A stretch of DNA of 64,000 nucleotides. It comes from Lactobacillus sp. Sy-1 (GTDB taxonomy: Bacteria > Bacillota > Bacilli > Lactobacillales > Lactobacillaceae). The position numbers and the translations under genes are program-made. The stretch is from the NCBI RefSeq assembly GCF_019303535.1, contig NZ_JACCIU010000001.1, forward strand, positions 434,001-498,000, in the 5' to 3' direction. Every line of letters begins with the position of its first letter. Position 1 is the stretch's first letter. The notes under the pieces are model-generated. The model was not told the origin of the DNA, searched no databases, and was given only the letters and a program-made list of their open reading frames with translations. This document shows positions 50,001-62,000 of the stretch, in pieces.

Positions 50001-53000
50001 TACTACTGGGACGACGCTCCTTAATAATGGTGGATCCGTTGTGATCAATAACCCTGGTTCTAACATTGTCTTCAGTTTAAATGGATTAAACAACGACAAG
50101 GGTGGTAACGGAGTTGGAACGATTTTCAATAATCCTGGGAAAATCACTGCCTACTCAGTTCTAGGGCAGGTTGATAATAGTAAGGATACGACACCACAAT
50201 ACATGGTTAAAGTCCAACAAAATACCGGGAATCTATTAGCTTATAAAGCAGATGGAACCACTGTCCCTGATTCAGTTTTAAATCCATTCAATAACACCTC
50301 CACTAAGTACTTGGCCTTTAATGCCGTTCCAACCGTTTACATCAGTGGGCAACCATACTTGGTTAGTGGTAGCAATTCCTTAACTGGATATTCTGTAGTT
50401 ACTAATTTAGAGCTTACGAATGTTAATTCAGATTCTGATAAAAGTGGTTATGTTTATGTACGTGTAACCACTAACAATAAGGATGAAACACCAGGCACCA
50501 ATGATAATCCAGCGAGTGCCGCAACTGATAGCAATGGCATGTTAGTGGATTCTGGACAAGCTTCATTGGCTTCGGGGATTTCTGATGCTGACTACCGGAA
50601 TGCTTATACCGTTGCAATCCCAGTTTCAGACTTTACGTCTGGTTCAGACGGCACTTATACCTACAAGTATACTCGGGCATTGAATGCCGTTAGTGCTACT
50701 CCAACTGACGTTAAGATTAATGCGCAATATGAAGTTACTAATAACCAAACAGAACTTGCCAATAGTAACGGCAATACTATAATTACCAATACCACTCATA
50801 ACCCTGCTACTTCAGCAATTACAAATAATAGTACTACTGCTAGCGGGACCATTACTCAAAATGCTCAGGCTCCTGACAACACTGGTTCATACACTAGCTC
50901 TGCTACTTCAGCATCTGCTAGTGCTAGTTCATATGCTGCTGGGGCACAATCAGTTGCTGATAATATGACTTCATACTCCAGTGTCGCATCTTCTGCATCT
51001 GACGTTGTTGCTAGCTTTAATAGCTCCGCTCAATCACTAGCTAGCGATAGTAGTAATACTGCCAAGGACTCTAGTTATTCGGCAGTTGCTAGCTCGGCTG
51101 CTTCTGTCATTAGTGCAGCTAATAAAGATGCCAGTCTACAATCATCACTAGCTAATTCTGCCAGTGCTGCTGCAAGCAATGCGATTGCATCTGCATTTGC
51201 GGCTTCAAGCGCTGCTAGTTCGTATGCAGTCTTAGCCTCTTCAGCAGCAACTAATTTTGCGAACGTTTCTGGTGCCACTGCTCAAACGTCTGTCAACAAT
51301 GCTACTTCTAGTTATGCTGCTAAAGCTATTTCAGCTGCAGCAATTGCATACAGCCAATCATCCGCCGTTACTTCAATTAATACCGATGGTTCGTTAGCTG
51401 CATCTAAGGCAGTTTCAGATGAAATGAGCGCTGCAATTGCCGCATTTGCACTTAGTTCAGCTTATACGAGTCTCCAAGCATCTGGTGCTGATTCATTAGC
51501 AAACAAGGCCAGTTCTGAAGATGGCACAATCAACTCTAATAAGGCTGCTGTTGACTCAGACTTTACCAGTGTCAGCAACATTGCTAGTCTTTATCCATCC
51601 AATGCAGATATTAAGAATGATCAATCAGTTGCAATTTCAGCTTCTGCTACTTTGTCATCCGCTGCATTAGCTGGTTCATCTGCTAATTCGGATGCACAAG
51701 TAGCTAAGTCAGCTGCTGATGCTGCTGAAAGTAACGCGTCATCTGTAGCTGCTAGTGCTTCTACTGCTGTCTCAACGGTTGCAGCTCAATTATCAGCGGC
51801 CCAAAGTTATGCGTCAGCCGGTAATAGTGCCTCTGCTGAAACAGCATTAATTGCTGCTTCCTCCGCAAGCAACGATGCTTCAACTGCTGATAGTAATTTG
51901 AATGCTTACACTTCTGCTGCATCTGCTGCTAACGTAAAGGCTTCTTCTGCTGAATCAGTTGTTGCTGATAACCTGAAGGCTGCCAGTGCTGCCGCAAGTG
52001 CTGCTTCTGATGCTACTTCTAATGCAAACTCAGTTGCCACTAGTATTGCTAATAGTACTGGGAATAGTGCTAGTTCCAATGCTGCTAATGCATCTAAAGC
52101 TGCATCCAGTGCTGCCACTGGTTCTGCTAATGGTGCTTCAGATGCATCTAATGCTGCATCGCACGCAAATTCAACCAGTGCTGACGCATCAGGGGCTTCT
52201 TCTAATGCCTCAGTTGCTAGTTCTGCAGCTAAAGATGCTTCGTCAGCTAACAGCAATGCACAATCAATTGCATCTGCTAATCCTGGAAATTCAGTTATCT
52301 CTAGTGCTGCATCAACAGTAAGTTCAGCAAATTCAATTGCTTCGACTGCAAATTCTACAGCGCAATCTGCAAGTTCTGCAGCTCAATCAGCAAAGAGTCG
52401 GGCTGATAGCGATAATGCTAAGGCGTCAACTGCAAATTCAGTTGCCAGTGAAGCTGCATCTAAGGCTGCTTCCGCTTCCGCTGCTGCCAGTGAAGCTGCA
52501 GCTAGTGGTGATCAATCAGCAGCAGCTAGTGCTGCTAGTGAGGCAAGTAACCAAGCTAATAGTGCTTCCGCTGCAGCTCAATCAGCTTCTGATGCTAACT
52601 CAGACGCAGCTAGTGCTGCTTCTGATGCCTCTGCTGCATCAAATGCCGCTGCTAGTGCTGCTAATAGTGCAACTAGTGCTAATAATAATGCTCAAAAAGC
52701 TAATGACGTGATTAATAGTATTGCTGGTGGAACTTCAAGTGCCGCTTCTGCAGCCGATAGTGCAGCAACTGCTGCATCTAAGGCTGCTACCTCAGCAAAC
52801 AATGCTGCATCTAATGCATCAAGTGGAGCTGATAGTGCCGCTTCTGCTACTAGCAAGTACTCTAGCGAAGCTAGTGCTGCATCCAGCGCTGCTAAGGATT
52901 CAATGGGTTCAGTTACTTCAGCACAAAGTTCAATCAATAGCTTGAATAGTAGTAATGCTAGCAACCCAGTTGTAAGTAGTGCTTCTTCAGCGATTTCAAA

Positions 53001-56000
53001 GGCTGCCAGTACTGCCGCATCGGCATCTAGTGATGCTAATGATGCTTCCAGTGCTGCTAATTCAGCTTCTGTCGAAGCTAGCAACCAAGCATCGATTGCT
53101 AATAGTGCTGCATCTGCTGCTAAGTCAGCTAGTGATGCTGCATCTAAGGCAGCTTCAGAAGCTCATTCTGCCTCTGCTGCTGGAGATACTTCTGCCGCTA
53201 GTGCAGCCGCTGATGCTGCTAAGTCAGCCCAAAATAGTGCTGAATCCTATCAAAATGACGCTGAAAACGCTAGCAAAGCAGCTGACAATGCTGCTACTGC
53301 TGGATCAAGTGCTGCATCTAAGGCAGCTAGTGCTTCCGCAGTAATTTCTAATGCTGCACAAGCTGCAAATGACGCAGCCAGTGCTGCTAATAATGCTGTT
53401 AATGGTGATAATGCTACAACTGATGCCAATAGTGCTGCAAATGCTGCTAGCTCTGCCGCTAGTGCTGCTAATAATGCTGCTTCAAATGATTCTAGTGGAG
53501 CTGATAGTGCCTCTTCTGCTACTAACAAGTACTCTAGCGAAGCTAGTGCTGCATCTAGCGCTGCTAAGGATTCAATGGGTTCAGTTACTTCAGCACAAAG
53601 TTCAATCAATAGCTTAAATAGTAGTAATGCTAGCAACCCAGTTGTAAGTAGTGCTTCTTCAGCGATTTCAAAGGCTGCCAGTACTGCCGCATCGGCATCT
53701 AGTGATGCTAATGATGCTTCGAGTGCTGCTAATTCAGCCAGTGCTGCTGCTAGTTCGTACGCCTCTGCTGCAAATGCTGCTGCTAGTGCTGCCAATGACG
53801 CTAAGAATACCGCTTCTAGCGCTGCGGTTGTTGCTAGTACTGCTGCATCCAATGGAGATACAAGTGCTGCTGCTAGTGCTGCGATTGTTGCTAAGTCAGC
53901 TCAAAGTAGCGCTGAATCCTATCAAAATGCTGCTGAAAACGCTAGCAAGGCAGCTGATAATGAAGTTTCCGCTGGATCAAGTGCTGCATCTAAGGCAGCT
54001 AGTGCTTCCGCAGTAATTTCAAACGCTGCACAAGCAGCCAGTGCTGCAGCGAGTGATGCTAACAGCGCCATTAATGGTGGAAATGCTACTAACAGTGCCG
54101 CTAGTGAAGCTGCTGCCAATGCTGATAAGGCATCCAGCGAAGCATCCAGTGCCGCTAGTGGTTCTGCTAATGGATCTGCTGATGCATCTAATGCTGCATC
54201 CCACGCTAATTCAGTTAGTGTGGTTGCATCTAGCACTGCATCTAACAATTCACAAACAAGTCAAAATGCTTCATCTGCAAACTCGTTCTCAGATACGGTT
54301 AAATCACTCGCATCTGCTAACCCAAGTAATGCAACTGTCTCGAGTGCTAATAGTGTGGTAAGTTCCGCTGCATCAACTGCTACTTCAGCATCTTCTGACG
54401 CATCTGCTGCTAATTCAGCAGCCCAATCAGCAAAGAGTCGGGCTGATACTGATAGTTCTACTGCTGCCAGTGCCAATACGGTTGCAAGTTCTGCTGCATC
54501 TGTTGCTCGTTCTGCATCTGCAGCTGCTAGTGAAGCTGCTGCTTCTGGCAACTCAGACGCTGCATCCGCTGCAGTTAAGTCCGCACAAGCTGCTGCTACG
54601 ACTGCATCATCCGCAGCCAGTGTTGCATCGAATGCTAATGCCGATGCAGCTAGTGCTGCCGACGATGCAAGTAATGCTTCAGCAAAGGCATCCACGGCTT
54701 CTTCAGTTGCTTCAGCTGCCAATGCAGCTGCCCAAAATGCTGCTAATGATGCCAATAATGCGGTTAAGTCAGCTGCTAACTCAGGAACTAACAGTGCTGC
54801 TAGTGAAGCTGCTGCAAATGCTGATAAGGCATCCAGCGAAGCATCCAGTGCCGCTAGCGGTTCTGCTAATGGATCTGCTGATGCATCTAATGCTGCATCC
54901 CACGCTAATTCAGTTAGTGTGGTTGCATCTAGCACTGCATCTAACAACTCACAAACAAGTCAAAATGCTTCATCTGCAAACTCGTTCTCAGATACGGTTA
55001 AGTCACTCGCATCTGCTAACCCAAGTAATGCAACTATTTCGAGTGCTAATAGTGTGGTAAATTCTGCTGCATCAACTGCTACTTCAGCATCTTCTGACGC
55101 ATCCGCTGCTAATTCAGCAGCCCAATCAGCAAAGAGTCGGGCTGATACTGATAGTTCCACTGCTGCTAGTGCCAATACGGTTGCAAGTTCTGCTGCATCT
55201 GTTGCTCGTTCTGCATCCGCAGCTGCTAGTGAAGCTGCTGCTTCTGGCAACTCAGACGCTGCATCCGCTGCAGTTAAGTCCGCACAAGCTGCTGCTACGA
55301 CTGCATCATCCGCAGCCAGTGTTGCATCGAATGCTAATGCCGATGCAGCTAGTGCTGCCGACGATGCAAGTAATGCTTCAGCAAAGGCATCCACGGCTTC
55401 TTCAGTTGCTTCAGCTGCCAATGCAGCTGCCCAAAATGCTGCTAATGATGCCGCTAATGCTGCTAACGCTGGCTATGCTTCTTCTGCCGCTAATGCTGCT
55501 GCTAAGGCTAAGGCCGATAGTACTGCTGCTGACGGTGCTAATGGCTCTGCTGCTAATAATGGGACCGATGCATCGCTTAAATCTAGCCAAGCTAGCGTAT
55601 CATCCAGTGCTGCTAATGACGCTGCTAAGAATGCGAGCGCCGCTTCAGCAGCCGTTAACAGCTTGAATAGTAATAATAGTGCTAACCCAGTTGTAGCTAG
55701 CGCTTCTTCAGTTGTATCCAGTGCGAACTCCGTTGCTCAATCAGCATCTGCTGATGCCACAAGTGCATCCAGTGATGCTTCCAGCGCGAAGAGTGCTGCT
55801 GATAGTGCAACTGCATCCGCTGCTAAGGCATCGACTGCTGCATCCAATGCTGCCTCTGCCGCACAATCCTACGCTGACGCTGCTAAGTCAGCCCAAGGAC
55901 CATCTGCATCAAGCTTAGCCAGCCAAGCTGCCTCTGCTGCCGCCGATGCAGACGCTGCACTATCCAGTGCCAATACTGCTTCTAATGCTGCTAACTCTGC

Positions 56001-59000
56001 TGCTCAAAAGGCAACTAGTGCTGCACAACGGGCTGCTTCTGATCAAGCTGCTGCATCTAGCGCTGCACAAGTTGCTTCTAACGCTGCTACGCAAGCATCC
56101 AGTGCCGTTGCAGCTGGCATCTCCAGTGCTAACAGTGCAGTAAGTTCTGCAGGTTCAGTATTGCCATCTGCATCTACTACCGCATCTAGTGCTGCTAAGG
56201 ATGCTAACAACGCTAGTTCTGCCACTAATGCAGACTCATCCCAAGCTAGTGCCCTTAGTTCTGCAACTAGCTCTGCTGCTAACAGTGCTGCCATCGATGG
56301 TCAAGATGCTGCTTCACTCGCATCTGCCAACCCAAGCAACTCTTCAATTGCATCCGCTGCTAGTCAAGCACAAAGTGCTGCAAGTGTTGCTAAGTCAGCA
56401 GCTAGTGATGCTAGCTCAGCTTCACAAACTGCAGCTAGTGCTTCAGTCACTGCATCCAGTGCTAACTCAGTTGCAGCTAGTGCCAATGCCGACGTAAGCT
56501 CAGCTAATAGCGATTACTCATCAGCATCAGCTGCTGAATCATCAGCTGCTAAGGCTAATGATAGTTCCGCTGCTGCCAGTGCTGCCAGTGCGGCTGCTTC
56601 CGCTGCTGCCAAGGCTCAATCAGGGGCTTCGGTTGCAAGTAATGCTGCTTCCCAAGCTGACGCTGCGAAGTCAGCAGGGGATTCTGCTGTTGCTAAGGCA
56701 TCCAGTGCTAACTCCGTTGCTAATTCAGCTGCTGGGGTTGCAAGTTCTGCTGATAACACAGCTAACTCACTTAACAGTTCTAACTCCACTAATGCATCTA
56801 GTGCTGCAAGTGCTGGTAATAGTACTGCTGCCAGTGCCGTTAGTTTCACAAGCTCAGCTGCTAGCACCACTGCACCACTAGCTAGCTCCGCTAGTGCTAA
56901 TGCATCCAGTGTTGACAGTTATGCTAAGGTTGCTAGTGATGCTAACAGTGGGGCTGCTAATTCAACTAGCCTTGCTAACAGTGGTAATTCACAAGTTAAT
57001 AGTTATGCTTCTCAATACCCATCTAATGCTACGATTGTCAGTGACGCAAGTGTAGCTAGCTCTGCTAACTCAGTTGCTAACTCTGCAAATAGTGTTGCAT
57101 CTAGTGCAAATAGTGTTGCGCAAGCTGCTAAGTCCGCTGCTGATAGCGCATCCAGTAATGCTAGTCAACAAAACTCAGTTGCTAAGTCCGCTGCTTCCGC
57201 AGCCGTTTCAGCATCTAGTGCTGCTTCATCTGCCTACGCTGCTGGAAACACCAAGGACGGGGACAAGTACGCCCGGACAGCTTCTCAAGCTGCCACTGAT
57301 GCTAGTTCCGCAACTGTTGAAGCATTATCAAATGCTTCAGTAGCTAGTTCAGCCGTTGCAACTGCCTCTGAAGCTGCATCTACAGCTACTTCAGCATCTA
57401 GCGCTGCTGCTAGTGCTTCTGGAGACGTTTCTAATGCATTATCAAATGCTAACAGCGTTGCTGGTGGTGCTAATAGTGCTGCTAGTGGTGCCGCAAGTGA
57501 TGCTGCTAAGGCAGCTAGCGCTTCTTCAGCTGCTAGTTCCCAATCAGCTGTTACTAGTGGTCAAGCTAGTTCAGCAACTAGTGACTCCGTTGTTACTAGT
57601 TCCGCTGCTAACGTAGCATCAAATGCTAAATCCGGTGTTGATAGTGCTTCCGCTGCTGTTTCACAAGCGAGTGCAATTGCTTCTAAGGCTGGTCAACCAG
57701 ACTCATCAATTGCTTCCGATGCAGTTGTAATAAACTCTGCATCTAGCGTTGCTTCAACTGCTTCATCAGTTGCTAGCGCTGCAAATGATGCCGCTTCTTC
57801 AGCCAAGGCTTCCGCTGATGCTGATAACACGAAGGCTAACTCTGCTAGCGCCGTTGCCAGTGCTGCTAAGTCTGCTGCTTCCTCTGCTGCCGCAGTTGCA
57901 TCATCTGCTGCTGCCAAGGGTGATTCATCAACAGCTAATTCAGCTAGCGTGGTTGCTTCACAACAGGCAAGTACTGCTACTTCAGCTACTAGTGACGCTA
58001 ACTCTGCTCGTTCAAACGCAGATAGCGCATCGAATGCTGCATCGACTGCTGCCAGTGCTGCTAAGTCTGCTGCCTCTGTTGCTCAATCAGCCAATCAAGT
58101 TGCTAGTCAAGCTGCATCTGATGCTCAATCCAGAGCTGCCAGTGTGGACTCAGCTAACACTTCATTGAACCCAGATCGGGCATCCAATGCTGCTGCTAAT
58201 GCTGCGACCCACTCTCAAAATGCTGATAGTTACGCATCCGTTGCATCATCGGCTAACGCTGGTGCTCAAACCCAAAGTAGTCAAACTAGTGTTTCAACTA
58301 GCGCAACTAGTGATGCCGCATCAACTGCAGGTTCAATTGCTAGTGACTACCCAAGTAATTCAGCCCTTAACAGCTTGAACAGTGCCGCTCAAAATGCTAG
58401 CCAAGCTGCATCCTCTGCAAATACTGATGCTTCAGTTGCTGCTAACCAAGCTAGTGCTGCTAAGGACTCTGCACTTGCTGCCTCAACTGTTGCAAGTAAC
58501 GCAGTTGCATCTGCAAACGCTGCCAACGCTGCTGCTCAATCTGCTAAGAGTGCGCAACCTTATGATTCATCAGCTGCCAGCTCCGCTGCCAACGCTGCTG
58601 CCTCAGCAAATAACGCTGCATCTAGTGCTGAAGCCAATGCTTCACAAGCTGCTGCATCTGCCCAATCTGCATCTGATCGGGCTGCAACTGATTCTTCAAT
58701 TGCTAGTTCTGCTGCTGCTGCTGCTAAGTCTGCTCAAGATGCTGCTGTTGCAATTAGTAACGCAATCGTAAATGATAATTCCGTTGCTAGTTCTGCTAGT
58801 TCTGCTGCATCCAGCGCTGCATCCACCGTTGCTCCTGAATCCAGCACCGCTTCAAACCGGGCTAGTTCAGTAAGTGCACTTGCATCCAGTGTATCCAGTG
58901 CATTTAGTTCTGCTACTTCAGCTGCTAGTGCTGCCAGCTCCAATGCTGCTACTACCCAATCAATGGCCAGCCAAAACCCAAGCAACACGGCTATTCAAAG

Positions 59001-62000
59001 TGCTGCTTCCGTTGCTAACAGTGAAGCTGCCAATGAATCCGCTGCTAGTGCTGCTGCTTCAGCTGCTAACTCAACTGTTCAATCAGCTAAGAGTAAGGCT
59101 GATTCAGCTTCAGCTACGGTTTCAAGCGCTAACCAAGCTGCCAATTCAGCTGCTTCAGCTGCTTCATTAGCTAGCGTTGCAGCATCTAGCGCCGCTGCTG
59201 GTGGTGACCCATCCACTGCATCTAGTCAAGCTGCAATCGCAAGTTCTGAAGCTCAGGTTGCTAAGAATGCTGCTGCCTCTGCCGCTGCTGCTAATAACGA
59301 TGGTTCCAACGCTGCCGCTGCTGCTGATGATGCTACAAAGAGCTTCAACTCAGCAACTAGCGCAATGAGTGCTGCTACTTCAGCAATTAATAGTGCTAAT
59401 TCAGCGGCATCCAATGCTGCTGCCGCCGGTTACGCTTCAGCAGCTTCCAATGCTGCTGCTAAAGCTAAGGCTGATAGTATTGCTGCTAATGGTGCGAATG
59501 GTTCTGCTGTCAACAATGGGACTGATGCTTCACTCAAGTCTCAACAAGCCAGTGTATCATCCAGTGCAGCTAGTGATGCTGCTAAAACGGCTAGTGCCGC
59601 TTCAGCAACCGTTAATAGCTTGAACAGTAACAATAGTGCTAACCCAGTTGTAGCTAGTGCTTCTTCAGTTGTATCCAGCGCGAACTCCGTTGCTCAATCA
59701 GCATCTGCTGATGCCACAAGTGCATCCAGTGATGCTTCCAGCGCGAAGAGTGCCGCTGATAGTGCAACTGCATCTGCTGCACAAGCTTCTACTGCTGCTA
59801 GTGATGCTGCATCTAAGGCTGATTCATATGCTTCTGCTGCTAAGAATGCAACTGGTAATTCAGCAGCTAGCCTAGCTAGCCAAGCTGCTTCTGCTGCCTC
59901 CGATGCAGACGCTGCGTTATCAAGTGCCAATACTGCTTCTAATGCTGCTAACTCTGCTGCTCAAAAGGCAACCAGTGCTGCACAACGGGCTGCTTCTGAT
60001 CAATCACTTGCATCCAGTGCTGCGCAAACGGCATCGAATGCTGCTGCACAAGCATCTAGTGCCGTTGCAGCTGGCATCTCAAGCGCTACCAGTGTGGTAA
60101 GCTCTGCCGGTTCAGTTGTTCCTTCAGCATCAACTACTGCATCGAATGCTGCTGCTAATGCAGATGCTGATAGCAAGGCAACTAACACGACCTCATCACA
60201 AGCTAGTGGCCACAGCTCCGAAGCTAGTTCTGCTGCTAATAGTGCTGGGATTGACAGTGCAGACGCTGCTTCCATTGCATCTGCTAACCCAACGAATCCA
60301 CAAATTGCCTCTGCTGCTGCGCAAGCATCTAGTGCTGCTTTGGTTGCAAGTTCAGCATCTAGTGACGCTAACTCTGCTTCTAAGGATGCTGCTTCTGCTT
60401 CATCCGTAGCATCCAGTGCTGATTCAGTTGCAGCTAGTGCCAATGCCGATGTAAGCTCAGCTAATACTGATTACTCATCCGCATCCGCTGCTGAATCCTC
60501 CGCTGCCAAGGCTAACGACAGTTCCGCTGCTGCTAGTGCTGCTAGTGCGGCTGCTTCCGCTGCTGCCAAGGCTCAATCAGGCGCTTCAGTTGCAAGTAAT
60601 GCTGCTGCGCAAGCTGACGCTGCCAAGTCTGCTGGGGTATCTGCTGCTGCCAAGGCATCTACTGCTGCTTCGACTGCCAATTCAGCCGCTGGAGTTGCCA
60701 GTTCCGCTGACAATACTGCTAATTCATTAAACAGTGTTACTTCTTCACAAGCTGCTAGTGCTGCTAGTGCTGGTAACAGCACTGCCGCTAGTGCATCCAG
60801 TGCTACTTCATCTGCCGCTAAGACCACTGATCCAATTGCCAGTGCTACCAGTACTGACGCATCCAGTGCCGATAGCTACGCTAAGGCTGCTAGTGATGCT
60901 AACAGTGGGGCAGGAAGTGCTAATGGCTTCACAAGTAGTGCTGCTTCAACCGTAAATAGTTATGCTTCTCAATACCCAGCCAACTCTGCGATTGCTAGTG
61001 ACGCATCCGTAGCTAGTTCTGCTAACTCAGTTGTTAACTCTGCAAATAGTGTTGCATCTAGTGCAAATAGTGTTGCACAAGCTGCTAAGGCTTCAGCTGA
61101 CGCTGCATCTAGTGATGCTAGTCAACAAAACTCAGTTGCTAAGTCCGCTGCTTCCGCTGCCTCTGCCGCATCCGCATCTGCTTCTTCAGCTTATGCTGCT
61201 GGAAACACCAAGGATGGTGACAAGTACGCCCGGACAGCTTCACAAGCTGCTAACGATGCTAGTTCAGCCGTTACCAAGGCCCAATCAGATGCTTCAGTTG
61301 CTAGTGCTGCTGTAACGAATGCTTCTAACGCTGCCTCAACTGCAGCTTCAGCATCTGTTGTTGCTTCTAAGGGTGCTAGTGACGCTGCGAACGCAGTATC
61401 CAATGCTAATAGCATTGCCGGTGGTGCTAACAGTGCCGCAAGTGGTGCTGGTAGTGACGCATCTAAGGCTGCTAGTGCTGCTTCAGTTGCTAGCTCACAA
61501 TCAAATGCTACTAGTGGTAAGGCTGCTGGAACTTCAAGTGATGCTTCCGCAACTAGTTCTGCTGCTGGTGTGGCATCGAATGCTAAGTCTGGTGTTGATA
61601 GTGCTGCCGCTGCTGTTTCACAAGCGAATGCAATTGCTTCTAAGGCAGGTAAGCCAGATTCATCAATCGCAAACGATGCTGCTACGGTTGCTTCCGCATC
61701 CGTTGTTGCATCTAATGCCAACAGCGTAGCAAGTTCTGCTAATACAGTTGCTTCTACTGCTAATAATGATGCTAGTGACGCTAATAAGTCTGCTAGTGCT
61801 GCTGATTCTGCTGCTGCATCTGCTAAGAATGCTGCATCCAATGCCGCAAGCGTTGCATCATCTGCTGCTGCTAAGGGTGATTCATCAACTGCTAACTCAG
61901 CTAGTGTCGTTGCTTCACAACAAGCTAGCGCTGCTACTTCAGCTGAAAGTGATGCTAACGCCGCTCGTTCTAAGGCTGAAAGTGCATCATCTGCTGCCGC

